From positions 6,475,968 to 6,539,967 of the forward strand of contig CM035359.1 of assembly GCA_020137815.1 (NCBI GenBank): a stretch of 64,000 bases of DNA, written 5' to 3'. Below are positions 12,351-25,394 of this stretch, one piece after another. This DNA comes from Hormiphora californensis (Eukaryota > Ctenophora > Tentaculata > Cydippida > Pleurobrachiidae). The notes under the pieces were generated by a model that worked only from the letters and a program-made list of their open reading frames with translations, ran no database searches and was not told the DNA's origin. The position numbers and the translations under genes were made by a program. Position 1 is the stretch's first letter. Every line of letters begins with the position of its first letter.

Positions 12351-15207
12351 GTCTCATCTCAAGGGTAAGTACAGCAGGGTTGGTGGTTACAGGGTTTGTT
12401 AAGCAATCAGCTGCTGATTCTTAGGGTAGGGATAGACGAGGGATATTAAATGTTTCATAACATGTCTAACACCCCTTCCCCCCATTCAGATAGACACATT
12501 ATATCGCGGGACTGTAATAGCACATGGGTAGGAAACTGTTTTAACGCTCTTCCGGTCACGTGGCTGTGACGTCATGTTTCAGTCACGTGACTTCGAGAGA
12601 CACCGGAAACATTTGGTACAGAGGGATACAGAGTTATACACATGGGGTACCATCACAAACAATTGATGATATTATTCGCACACAGCGAGAGTGAGATCTG
12701 ATTTCATGGACTATTTGAGGGCACGTACCACATCTGGTTTCTATGGTAACTTGTTGCCATGGTAACCGCTCTGTTTTGATTATTCCATATTTGGTAATGT
12801 TTGAGATAAGAGTGCGGGTGTGTGTGACAAGTTTGCTGTCTTTGGAAGGTATTGGTGTGTGAAGGAATGTTGTTATTTATATATTTTCAAGACCAAATAT
12901 AATTGTGAGCTACTTTTCTTTACTTTTAACAAAAAATTGGTTGTTTTGAGAAGTTGATTCTATAAATTCTATGATAAAATAATCGTAATTATTGCATTTG
13001 ACCAACTATCTGGCCACACGCCACCATGCTTAGAAAGGCTATTTAGTGCCAAAGAAATCTGCATATAAGAAGCTGTCAGTCACTAATCACCTGTCTGCCA
13101 ATGTCCTGTGTGTCTGTCTTGCAGTTGTTATAGACAATGGTCTATGTCAATTTATTCTCAGGCGCTTCATTTAGTTTCACTTTCATTCTGAGTCTTGGTT
13201 TTACTTTCACTTGCAAATCAAGTGGGATCTTTAGTTTCACTTTCACAAATAATCCATACCATACTTTGGTTTACTTTCACTTTCACTATAAATGAAGTAG
13301 TTTCATTTTCACCTTATCTTTCTCTTTCACATCCACAGTTGGTTTCATTTTCTTTTTGGAATAGTGAAAGTGAAAGTTTTGGAAAATCCAAACAGAAAGT
13401 GAAAGTTTTTACAGAATGGAAGTGAAATTTTTTAAGGTGCCAAACTTTCACTTTCATTATAACTCTAAAGTGAAACTAAATGCTTTCTGTTTGCAGAATG
13501 AAACTAAATTTATGTATACCTTCTACAAAAATAGATAGTGTTTATGGTTTTTTTACCTGGGTTTGTGGTTTTTTCCCTTTGAAAGTAAAATTTAAAACAA
13601 ACCCGAAAAATAAAGATAAAACCACCCTATGAAAGTGAAAGATTGTAAAATAGAGATAAGAAAGAAAAAGGGAAAAAAACCAGGGAAAGCCCCCCAGTAC
13701 TTAGAGAGCAGAATTGCGGTCTGTGTCAGAGGGCGCTAGTCACAAAATGAAAAGGGAAAAAAATTTTTTAAAAGCCGCACTCGCTCTCTCTCCCTCACAG
13801 AAGAGAGGGGGAGAGAGAGAGAGGGGAGAGAGAGAGCGGGGGGGGGGGGGAGAGAGGGGGGAAAAAAAAAAACTGAACATTCACTAAGACCGCTTAATGC
13901 ACCATTCTGGCTATTTTTATTCTTCTCAAGCACCCAACTACAACATCATAACTGGAGAATGTAAACCATTAACACGTCCATGCCATGCAAGTATCGGCTG
14001 TGGCGCTAGAATTGGTACGTCCTTGGCAGGGTTGAGGGTATAGCGCGACGTGCCCAAGGTTCAGCCGGAACCATCGCCAGTGGAGAAACTGTTTGCGGTT
14101 GTTGAGAAGGGTCCCACCCCTTACTACTCAATAAGTTTGCGATAGAGGAGACACACACTGAGAAGTGAGATCGTTTGCTCAGCCGTGAATAAAGCTAGGA
14201 TCTTCTAATACGTCTTAAACGAAAGAGAATTGTTTAATGAACAAGCTTGATGCAACCAAACATCCCACAAATGCAATATTTAGGAAGTAGTACAGCAGTT
14301 TCAGTACTATGCGCGTTTTCCCGTGCAGCGGCAATTTGAGGTCAATTTTTTCCGGGTTCGCCGAGAGCCACCCCTGATCAAAAATTTCAAAATAACTGCT
14401 TTTGTGAGTAGTCAAGAGCTCAATTAACAAGCTAGAAAAGGGTCTATGTGAATATCTTGAGTACTTTCAAAAATATCGGGACACGAAATTCTTTATGGAA
14501 CGACCTAATATGAGTTTCAACTTCAGGGTCAATTTTGACCCACTTCCTGTTGACAGACAAACTTCTCAAACTTTTCCAGTATATTAGGATCAATTTGCAG
14601 CCTTAGGGAACAAGCGGGATGTAAATCGGTCCAGTGGATCGTGCGCAAGAGCTCTTGAAAGAAACAACCCTTTTTGGGGCGGAGCGGGTACCAGGTACCT
14701 GTGTGTGAAGCAGACAGGTAGCAATGGTACCAATATTAAAATATTCATGTCTTTTAGATTGCCTTTACCGGAAGATTGTGAGTCTCGTAGGGGGTAGAAA
14801 AGAGTTGTTTGGTGGATATGAGTTATCTTTGTTTCATCTCCTCTGCTAGAAGGGGAGAGATGCGGTGTTGCTAGTGTGTGTACTTATGAACAGGCTACAT
14901 ATTTGCAACACTTACCAATTAAATGTTATCTTACTATATAATGCGAAAATGGGTGAAACTTGATCCCCCCCATGCATGTTTGGTGGTCCCTAAATCGTCG
15001 TCATCAAGATCAGATCACATCACCCAACATGCATGATTAGATCACCCCACTGAGGATCAGATCCCCCCACCCATGATCAGATCATCCCATTGAGGATCAG
15101 ATCACCCCACCCATGATCAGATCATCCCAGTGAGTATCAGATCCCACATTTCACCCAGTAGTCCTCTGTGCGTGATGAGATCCCCATATAGAGTAGAAAA
15201 TTGGCGA

Positions 15208-15292
<85 letters not shown>

Positions 15293-16298
15293 GAGAGAGA
15301 GAGAGAGAGACATAGAGAGAGAGACACACACAGAGATACACAGGGAGAATGAGCGACGGGCCCGGCCCTTTTCGGCCGAAGGCCGAATTACATTGACTAG
15401 TTTCTCTCATAAAGAGTCAAAAGAATCAAATCTCTCTTTCTGAATTCTGGTCGCCTTTCTTTCGGATCACGTGATCCACGCTCAGCTATCGTATAATTAC
15501 CATTCCATTCATCTTATAATTACCATTCCTAATTGTTTATTTTACTATTCAATATGTCTCACACTCTCACTGTTAAATTATGAGTTTCTTTGTTTGATCA
15601 ATCAACTAACCCCTGTCAGAGCATTGGCCTGACCCTATTCTCATTTCTCTCACGCACGAGAACTGTGGTCAGAGCATTGGCCTGACAGACTAACCCTATC
15701 ACCTGACACGTAACCCAAGATATTTGTGAGGAATAACTCCCTGAAAATATCTCTTCCCTTCTATAGCTACTCCCTTTATAGCTACTTCCCAATCTATACT
15801 AGCTATGCTGGTTCAGATTTATCCCTTTCCCTTCCCACACTCCATCACTCATCGGGACAAACAACCTGCTTTCCAAAACAATCCCCAGCCCTACAAGCTT
15901 GTGGGACACATATTTTGAGTGTGTATATAATTTTCCTCGCATGAGGAGGAACTCGTAAACTTCCATTTAGACATCGCCTTTTTTATTTTATTATTTTGAG
16001 TTTAATTTTAGATTTTGCAACCAACCAAACCAAACCAACTCTGTGTGTTGGCCCTAATTTTGCTATCTTGCTATCGCCTATCGGTGTTTATAAACTATGA
16101 ACGTTTGTTAGCTTAACGCGTTATATTATAACATTTGGTGTCGTTCACATCTCTTTCAACATCTCTATCAAGCTGGACAACCAAATAATTGACTCTTTCA
16201 ACACCACATCATATAATTTGTTGCTTCGGTATTAGCCTGTTCAGAAGTTCACATATACTAGTAAATACCTCTCTCCCCTTCTAGTAGATGAGATATAG
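12351..16298. other. Intergenic region, no gene recognised
   Basis: Contents: CACGTG at about 12557 and GTCACGTGAC at 12582-12591 with a CRE-like TGACGTCA between them; dense TTTCACTTTC runs (13165-13460); a purine-rich and poly-G stretch (13795-13875); short GATCAGATCA-type repeats (15003-15150); a (GA)n tract (15211-15335); ATCACGTGAT at about 15466; and the motif GTCAGAGCATTGGCCTGAC twice (about 15616 and 15669), with a relative at 12087. No exon chain was found. Confidence 0.5.
15003..15335. repeat. GATCAGATCA minisatellite followed by (GA)n
   Basis: Roughly 30-bp units containing GATCAGATCACCCCAC or GATCAGATCATCCCA repeat over 15003-15150, followed by a (GA)n tract from 15211 to 15335. 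Confidence 0.85.
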
Positions 16299-19200
16299 AT
16301 GAAGCTGTTGTGTACTACACTTTTACTGTGGTTGGCATCTATCACATCACATACAAATGTAGCTGAGCCAACCACCGAGAGTGTAGCCGAAACCTTTCAT
16401 GGTCAACCGTCAGCCCCAAACAAGTCTGTAATAGTACCAACCGCTCTCACCAACCAACCAACCAACGATACCAATGTAGCTGAGCCAACTACTACAAAGA
16501 GTACTAATAACCATACAATCTATAGTAGACGTGAGGCTGAAGAGTCAATAAGTACCACCAACACCACCACTGCTGACTATTTGCCAAGCAATCCTACGTA
16601 TCACTGTACAGCTGTTGAAGTGAATGGCTACCTGCACGAACAGTGCGAAGAAGAAAATGGGGAAAAGAAATTCAAATGTCCCTTGTCAGATGAACTTTAC
16701 ACCTTGATTAATCCAAGTGGTACTGGTAGTTGTTATTACTTTGGGGTTACAAGCCGGTGTCAAGATGATCCAGGAATCTACCAGGCATGTGGGCACGACG
16801 GGTGTTCAGGGTCAAGGGAGCTGAATGGAACAGTTACTCTCCTATGTGGAACGTACATGTGTAATATGTATGATTCGAGGAACGATAAATACGAACTCCG
16901 GGCTGGAAGCTTCTTTGAAGAATATACTCGCTGCAATGATGGATACCAGTGCGAGGGAGACTTGAACTTGGTTAACTGCAACAGAAATGATACGGTTTGT
17001 GATGGAATAATTGACATTTTGACAGGTGACTCACCTGCTGAGGATGAGTCATACTGTAACGGTGTGCAGTATGGTGTACAATGTGGGGACATGTGGGTGA
17101 ATCCTTACTGGATGTGTAATGGCAGGTCAGATTGTCCCAATGGAGAAGATGAAGTTGGGTGCTTTAATTGGACCGCTGCTGACCATTAGGGTATGCTATT
17201 TTTCCCAACTCATAAATCAAATCCAATTTTCACAAAGTTTACCCCTAGAATGAGTTCCTACGATCATTCTAAAACATTTGGTAAAAAATTTTAGTCCTAC
17301 CCTGGCCCAATTACGTGGGCCGATGTATGCCCATATATGGGCATATTCATATCAAAAAATGTTTTTTGGGGCGTTATTTCGAAAAAACCACACATATGAA
17401 TCGCCTCATGAGAACCAGTACAACCATTATTTCCAGTCTGCACCTTCAGAACTCCATTTTATAATGAAAATTTTATTTTTTTTCCATCTTTTTTCTTGCA
17501 CATTTTCATACTTTGCAGTTGTTAGCGAATTTTAAAACTTTTTGAGATTTTATTTGTCGGAAACCAAATTCCGGTTGTAACCGACTACTTTTGACCTGCT
17601 GAACCATCCCGTTCATGAAAAAGCTCTCAAAATTGAAGAAAATGGCCAAAATGAACATTTTTAGTCAAAATGAACATTTTTGGTCCAAATGAACATTTCC
17701 AGGTCAAAAACCTTTGGCTAACTTTCATGATACCACATCCATTCTGATCGGTATCACCCCGCTGACACGACCCTGACCATAAAAAGTTGATATCAAAACA
17801 TGCCAACACTGGTGTAAAACACACATATTTTCCTTTTTTTCGGTAAAAAAGTAAACTTTTTTAATCGCCTGGCCCACGTAATTGACATACACTATCCCAA
17901 TTCCGTTTTCAGGATGTAGTAGACAATTGTCCATAGTTTCATATCTACCCTTAACCTTTTGGCCAAGTCGACAAAATTTTCACTTAGCACACCCTACTGA
18001 CCATACCACATGTAATCTATATAATTTCAATGGGAGTCTCAAAGTACATATCAATATCCAGCAAAGTATGCGGTGCTTCTTGTCAATATACTATCCAGTA
18101 TGTACCAATGGACAGGATCAGACCAACTGTAGTGATCCTGATAGAGTTGCAATGCAGTGTCTGTCAGAGGGATACCCAACAAATATTTCCATTTGGGGAT
18201 ACTGCCAGGGATATGAAAATCTTTGTGATGATAACTACAATAACGAGTGTTTTAAACCTGAACCGGACTGTACAATCCACAAAGGACAAAAGTGTGATGG
18301 ACATTTTGATTGTAACTCAGGGAAAGATGAAATCTGCACAAGTAAAACTAACATCAACTGTGTTAGAAGATTCCGGTCACAAAACGTGGAAAAGAATATC
18401 TCTCTACCAATACCGTTAGAATGGGTAATGGATGGGCAGAAGGACTGTATCGATGGAATAGATGAAGATGAAACGCAGTGGGAAAAGTGTGGCTCGAACA
18501 ATTTTACCTACTACGAAGACCCCAATTCAGGTTGTGAATCGGTTCTTTTGTGCCCGTCAGAAAGCAAACTCATACGACTTTCGGAACTTTGTGACAAGAT
18601 TCCCACCTGTCTCTTTGAAAATGATCTCTGTGCTGCTGTCATTGATTTAGGGATGGGTGTTAATAACACCTCTCCTAACTACAACGGACTAAAAATACTG
18701 CCACATTGCCTTTCCAAAGGAAACGAGACATACCAATTTTCCAACTGCTCGATCAGAGAACACAAGTCCGGATACGTACCAACAGTTCTTAATGTAACAA
18801 AGCCTACAATGGTTATCCTGCCCAAAAGAGAATTCAATCAGCTGTCTAAATCTGTTTGGAGAGAACTATGTCTACGCCGCATGCAACAACATTTGTCTGG
18901 ATGCTGACTGCCCACTGATCGATGTACCTGGAGACACTTGCGAAAACCGTAGCGACAGTGTCCGGGCCCTCACATGGGATAATACAGTAACAACTTTGCT
19001 GAAAATCAAAAACAGCTCATGGTATGACCAACAGATTTTCCCCTGTTTCAACAACAAGTGTGTGCAATATCAACAAGTGTGTGACCTTAAAGACGACTGT
19101 GGGGATGGTTCTGACGAGAAAAACTGTAAAAACAATTTCAAGTGTAACTCTAGTAATACTTATCTGGACTTGTCACAAGTGTGCAATCGAGTAGTAAGTT

Positions 19201-20685
19201 GTGGAGATTACTCGGATGAGTGCCAGCCTGAATGCCCACCAAGCCACTTTAACATCTTCGAAAACAACCATCTGAGGATAGGCAGCTACATCGTGGGAAC
19301 CGTGTCGACAGTGCTGAACACTGTTGCTCTTGTGAGATCAGGCTCGAAATTAACCCACCACGAAGCATATGAAATGTTCCTGAACCAACTTGGTATAACG
19401 ATGATCAACCTTGGAGACTTGTGCTTAGGACTTTATCTCATTGCCGTATCCTACTTTGACCAAATTCGTAAGGTCTCTGGAGACTATTGTCAGAAACGTT
19501 ACGAATGGTACAGTTCTACGGAATGCTCCTTTCTTGGGGTTCTCAGCACCACAGGTTCTCAACTGTCACTCTTCGCAATGACAATGTTGGCAATATGTAG
19601 AGTTACCACAGTGGGAAGAATAGTCCTTCAAGACTGTCGAACGTTCACATCTGCGGTAAAATTAGGAATCCTAGTAGGAGGCCCGATAGTCGCAAGTCTG
19701 ATGATTGCAGTAACTCCAATTCTACCTACTTTCGAAGACTACTTCGTTAACGGCCTGTATTATAAGGAATCGCCGCTGTTTTTGGGAACAGTCAGCAAGG
19801 CCCGACATTTTGAAGCTTTCAAAGTTTATTTCGGCGAAAACTCCAGTTCTTGGAATAATGAATCATCCTGGGCACAGATAAGATCGGCTGTGGCTGACAT
19901 GTTCTCAAGAGGCCCTAAAGGTAAACATCCCAATTGTACCATACCATTATATCGTTGTTAATCTTATTAATCCTAACTGTTCCATTAAATAAGATTAAGG
20001 GTCGGTAGAAAAGCAGGCTGCGCCATCTTTTGAAGGTAACGTGCGTATCCAGCAGCTATCGAAAGTCTGCAGCCCCCATTTCTATCGAACGCCAACGCGA
20101 ACGTCCCTATAGCTAACACCGTCATACTTTTCATAGTTATAAATTCGTTTAACATGCTGCTTGATTTCAGAAATGAAAGGAGAAAAAATCGATTTTTACG
20201 GGAATGCTGGTGTTTGTATCTTCAAATACTTGGTAAGGACAGATGATCCACAGTGGGGCTTTTCAACCGCTGTTTTAACGATGAACTGTCTATGTTTCCT
20301 ATTCATCGCCATAAGTTACATTGCCATCGGCTACATAACAAGCCGGTCAAGTAGAAATGCAGGCCGTTTCGGTGGAAACAATAGGGAACTAAACGCGAAA
20401 ATATTTGCCATCATCGTAACGGATTTCTTCTGCTGGATCTCTCTGGGGGTGGTGGCTTTCCTCCACCTAGTAGAAGTAATCAATGCCACCAGTTGGTATC
20501 CCTATTTCTCCATCCTGATTCTGCCGATCAACTCTGTCATAAATCCCCTCCTCTACGAGTCAAACTTCTACATGGGTCTTGCTAGGTCGGCCATCTCGTT
20601 CTTGGTGGCTTCTGTGAGGAAGATCTGTCCCACCCTGCAGACTACAGCACTATTCACCAGAGAAGAAGTGGAAACTACCTTATAA
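16299..20685 (+). CDS. LDLa-repeat class A-like GPCR (GRL101/relaxin-receptor type)
   Basis: Three blocks: 16299 to about 17158, about 17913-19920, and 20171-20685. The first starts with a signal peptide (MKLLCTTLLLWLASITS). The long ectodomain has LDLa modules ending NGRSDCPNGEDEVGC, CDGHFDCNSGKDE and CDLKDDCGDGSDEKNC, plus many sequons. Membrane segments start at about 19275 (GSYIVGTVSTVLNTVAL), and the last exon has TM6, TM7 and NPLLY, the class A NPxxY motif. The 19920/20171 intron joins cleanly (AAAG|AAATG). Two problems remain: no in-frame donor in the first block is strong (best guess 17158), and the reading frame shifts by +1 at about 18790-18890. Downstream of the shift the expected Cys-rich sequence resumes (CNNICLDADC). 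It could be a working gene with a sequencing error or a recent pseudogene. The likely role is a cell-surface receptor; the ligand is unknown. Confidence 0.75.
17309..17885. mobile_element. Possible inverted-repeat insertion in the first GPCR intron
   Basis: AATTACGTGGGCC near 17309 and its exact complement GGCCCACGTAATT near 17872 bound an AT-rich, non-coding stretch that fills most of this intron. The arm match is only 13 bp, and no target duplication was seen, so a MITE is only one reading. Confidence 0.35.
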
Positions 20686-21470
20686 ATCTAGGAATTTCAA
20701 ACTCTTGCGTGGACTCTGGTGACTTTATACCATACATAAAAACTAATTATGTATTAAAACAGTAATTGCATAGTACTGAACACTCGGGACAAGATTTGTA
20801 ATATCTTCTCAGCTATTATTCTCAGCTATGCTAAGCAGATGAGATAAGGAGAGAGTACGGAGGTTGAATTGGAGAGAGAGAAAGTAGCAAGATCTGAATG
20901 AGTGAGAGCACAGTGAGAATGTTATGTTTAAGTGACCCTTAAGTGACCCACCGGGAGGGCACTGGGCAGTGGAGGAGGCGTCGGGCTATGCTAGCCCCCT
21001 GTCACTTCTAGTTTTCTTCTCTCTGGTCCGAGTGATTTATTGTTCGGCCAAAAACCGGAATTTTTGAGAAACGGTTAGCTTGTGTTGCTATTTTCTCTTC
21101 TCTGCCATGTGGGTATTAAGCTTGTGTGCCTATTTAGTCTTCTCTCTTGCAACAGGTGTTTGTTGAAGCTGCATTTAATTTTTCCCCGCCCGGGTGAAGG
21201 CCTTCGGCCTTCACCCGGATGCCTTTTGCAAAAAGGCATAGGGGTTTAGAAATCTGAACGGAATACGGATATAGTGACTATGTGTAGCAAGTCAGCTCTC
21301 TTGTTCCGTTTCAGGTTGCGAGGGGCAACATGTAGCAACTAGAGCCGCGCACACAACAACAACCTGCTCCTTGATAAACCACTTGGTTGACACGTTTTCA
21401 GGAAATATGTGGCGCACAATTCCGCAATGTGGCGCGCAATTTAGTGCTACTAAAACACAAGGATTTGTGA
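20686..21470. other. Intergenic region downstream of the GPCR
   Basis: No exon is seen. It contains a perfect hairpin at 21190-21218 (CCGGGTGAAGGCC arms, 3-base loop) and an AT-rich stretch just after the GPCR stop that could hold its poly(A) site. Confidence 0.5.
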
Positions 21471-22641
21471 GTTCATACATTTGCAGTTTCATATTTGTTT
21501 CATTTTGAATGCTCTGTTACACTGACATACACCCGTCTAAGTCTCTCTTTAATCCTAAATCTATCAATTTACAACCGCATCGCCTAGTCTGGTTCAGTCA
21601 TTCTGTCAAATAGTGCTCCTTTCCTGTATCTTTCAACACAGTACCTCTAATATCTGATCTCTAACGCACTCAATACCTGCTCGTTTTCTGTATCTTTCAA
21701 CACAGTACCTCTAATATCTGATCTCTAACGCACTCAATACCTGCTCGTTTTCTTGTACTCAGGTCACGTCCATAATATTGCTCTGTCTCAAAATATACTC
21801 CTTGTGCCAATGCTCCACTATATCCCCTAATAATTCCCAAAATTTCAAGTTTCTATCTTCAAAACTGTGGTCTCAGTAGCATTAAAACTGTCAAATGCAT
21901 CATTCTGCATTCTGGATACAGAATAACTTTGCGGATGTGTGACATAAACGAATTGCCGGGATTCTCCAGACTCTCTCACAATCAGTTCATACATTTGCAG
22001 TTTCATATTTGTTTCATTTTGAATGCTCTGTTACACTGACATACACCCGTCTAAGTCTCTCTTTAATCCAAAATCTATCAATTTACAACCGCATCGCCTA
22101 GTCTGGTTCAGTCATTCTGTCAAATAGTGCTCCTTTCCTGTATCTTTCAACACAGTACCTCTAATATCTGATCTCTAACGCACTCAATACCTGCTCGTTT
22201 TCTGTATCTTTCAACACAGTACCTCTAATATCTGATCTCTAACGCACTCAATACCTGCTCGTTTTCTTGTACTCAGGTCACGTCCATAATATTGCTCTGT
22301 CTCAAAATATACTCCTTGTGCCAATGCTCCACTATATCCCCTAATAATTCCCAAAATTTCAAGTTTCTATCTTCAAAACTGTGGTCTCAGAAGCATTAAA
22401 ACTGTCAAATGCATCATTCTGCATTCTGGATACAGAATAACTTTGCGGATGTGTGACATAAACGAATTGCCGGGATTCTCCAGACTCTCTCACAATCAGT
22501 TCATACATTTGCAGTTTCATATTTGTTTCATTTTGAATGCTCTGTTACACTGACATACACCCGTCTAAGTCTCTCTTTAATCCTAAATCTATCAATTTAC
22601 AACCGCATCGCCTAGTCTGGTTCAGTCATTCTGTCAAATAG
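21471..22641. repeat. 514-bp tandem repeat (two copies plus a partial third)
   Basis: GTTCATACATTTGCAG recurs at 21471, 21985 and 22499, exactly 514 bp apart, with near-identical sequence between. Each full unit contains an internal duplication of about 65 bp (TGTATCTTTCAACACAGTAC to CTGCTCG). The third copy is cut at 22641 by the palindromic element, and its continuation (GTGCTCCTTTCC...) resumes at 25395. Confidence 0.95.
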
Positions 22642-25394
22642 TTAATCCATGGCATTCGGGTATCGAGCCTGGAACTCTGGAAGGGCAGGGGATTTCCTTC
22701 ACCGGGGTGTGGCCTGAGGGGTCCTGAGTCACCGGAGGAAAGTTTGCCTCCCGGAACTGTGGGATGGGGGTCGTGATTGGACGTTGATTGGGCCTGATTG
22801 GTCGGGGATTCGGAATCGTCGTGGAGGGACGTGGTTGGTCGCATTTGTTCGGGAATGTTGTTCTGGTCGTCCGGGAATAGTGGTTTATGCCCGGGGACGT
22901 CAATTGGATGCTTGGTTGGGCGTAAATTGAGCTTAATTGGCCTAATGGGTCGAAGTTCGGGATCGTCGTGGAGGAGCTTGATTGGTCGCATTTGTTGCGG
23001 AATATTGTCCTGATCATCTAAAGAGTGTGTTCAGTGCCCAGGGATGTCGATTGGATGCTTGATTGGGCGTTGATTGGGCTTAGTTGGTCGGGGATTCGGA
23101 ATTTGCCTCAGAAGTCGCGGTGGGTCGCGTTCGTTCACGGGTATCGGCCTTTTCGCTGGTGCCCCTCGTGCCGTGCTGGGGACCCGACATCCGTCGGGCC
23201 CTACCTGGTGCCCCTCTGACCCTCTCGGATGGCTCTTGGAGCGTGCTGGATGCCCCTCGGGCCCTGGCCGACCTGGTACCTCTGGGAAGCGGCTAGATGG
23301 CCATCGGGCTGCTGGATGCCCGTCGGAACTTACCTGATACCCGTCAGACCGTGATAGATACCCCTCAAACCCGGTGTGATACCCCCATGACCCTACCTGA
23401 TACCATTCAGATCCTACTAGATTCCCCTAGTCCCTCCCAGATACCCTCAGACACGAAGTCCCAGATACCCTCAGACACTACCAGGTAACCCTCAGACCGT
23501 GTCTGATACCCCTCACACCCTCCCAGTTAAACCTCACACCCTCCCAGGTAACCCTCAGACCGTGCCTGATACCCCTCACACCCTCCCAGGTAACCCTCAC
23601 ATCCTCCCAGGTAACCCTCAGACCGTGCCTGATACCCGTCAGACCCTCCCAGGTAACCCTCACACCCTCCCAGGTAATCCTCACACCCCAGATACCCTCA
23701 GACCCTACCAGGTAACCCTCAGACCGTGTCTGATACCCCTCACACCCTCCCAGGTAACCCTCACACCCTCCCAGGTAACCCTCAGACCGTGCCTGATACC
23801 CGTCAGACCCTCCCAGGTAACCCTCACACCCTCCCAGGTAACCCTCAGACCGTGCCTGATACCCCTCACACCCTCCCAGATACCCTCAGACCCTACCAGG
23901 TAACCCTCAGATCGTGCCTAATACCCCTCACACCCTCCCAGGTAACCCTCACACCCTCCCAGATACCCGTCAGACCCTCCCAGATACCCTCAGACCCTAC
24001 CTGACACCCCTCTCACCCTCCCAGATACCCGCCAGATCTTGCCACTTGCCAGAGACCATATTTGATAGCCCTTGCACCCTACCTGACACCCCTCGGAACA
24101 GCTAGATACTCCTCAATCCTGTGTGGTACCTCTATGACCCTATCAGGTAGGGCCTACCTGATACCATTCAGGCCCTACTAGATACCCATCTGACGCTACT
24201 ACACCCCTCCTACGGTGGGTATCACCGTATCAGGTAGGGTCAGAGGCCGAGGGGTATCTAGTAGTAGTAGAGCTGAGTCAGAGGGGTATCAGGTAGGGTT
24301 AGAGGAGTGTCAGGTAGCGTCTGATGGGTATCAGGTAGGGTGGGAACTGTGAGTGGTATCAGGTAAGATTTGAGCGGTATCAGGTAGGGTGTGAACTGTG
24401 AGGGTATCTGGGAGGGTGTGAGGGGCATCAGGCATGGTCTGAGTGTTACCTGGGAGGGTCAGACGGGTATCTGGGAGGGTCCGAGGGGTATCAGGCACGG
24501 TCTGAGGGTTACCTGGGAGGGTGTGAGGTTTAACTGGGAGGGTGTGAGGGGTATTAGGTAGGGCCTTGGGGTATCTAGTAGGATCTGAATGGTATCTGGG
24601 AGGGTGTGAGGGTTATCACACCGGGTTTGAGGAGTATCTAGCACGGTCTGACGGGTGTCAGGTAAGGCCTACGTCTGACGGGTAACAGCTAAGGTCTGAC
24701 GGGTGTCTAGGAGTCTGGTGGCTGTCTGGTTGTTTCTTAGAGGTTCCAGGGTCTGGGGGGTGTCTGGCGCGTTCTGGGAGTTGTCTGGGAGGGTCGGAGG
24801 GGTGTCGGGTGGGGTCTGGCGGATGTCGGGTCCCTAGTGCGGTGTGAGGGGTGTCGGTGAAGGGGTTGATGTTTGTGAACGAATGCGACCTGCCGCGGCT
24901 TTCTGGGTGGATTTTGGATTTTTGACCAATTAGGCCCAATTAACGCCCAGTTGAGCATCTGGTTGGCATCTTTGCGCTTTGGACGTATTTTTTGGATGAT
25001 TGGGATAATATTCCTGAACAATTGCGGCCGATCGCGTCCTTCTGCGACGGTTTTGGATTTTGACCAATTGGGCCAATTAAATTGGCCCAATTTGGCTCAA
25101 TTTACGCCCAATTAAGCGTCTAGTTGGCGTTTTTGGGCATTGATTATTGTTTTTGGATGATCGGAATAGTGTTCCTGACCAGATGCGACCAACCACGTCC
25201 TTCTGCGACGGTTTTGAATTTTTGGCCGGTTGTGCCCGGTTGACGTCCGGTTGCGACCCTTGTCCCACGGTTTTGGGAGGTGGACTTTTTTTTGGTGATT
25301 TGGGACCCCTCGGGCTGCACTTTGGTGAAGGAAGTCCTTTGCCCTTCCAGAGTTTCAGGTTCGGCAAAATTTTTACCCGAATGCCATGGATTAA
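22642..25394. mobile_element. 2.75-kb palindromic element with A-to-G-altered arms
   Basis: The ends are exact inverted repeats (TTAATCCATGGCATTCGGGT at 22642 and its complement ending at 25394), and the complementarity extends through both arms toward a centre near 24.1-24.2 kb. It interrupts the 514-bp repeat. The inner arms are tandem CCAGGTAACCCTCAGACC-like units. No transposase or other convincing coding sequence is present; the open frames across the inner arms come from the repeats. 22665-23320 and 24658-25345 carry dense A-to-G substitutions on the + strand relative to the other arm copies. A diverged fragment of the family lies at about 60593-60990. Confidence 0.9.
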
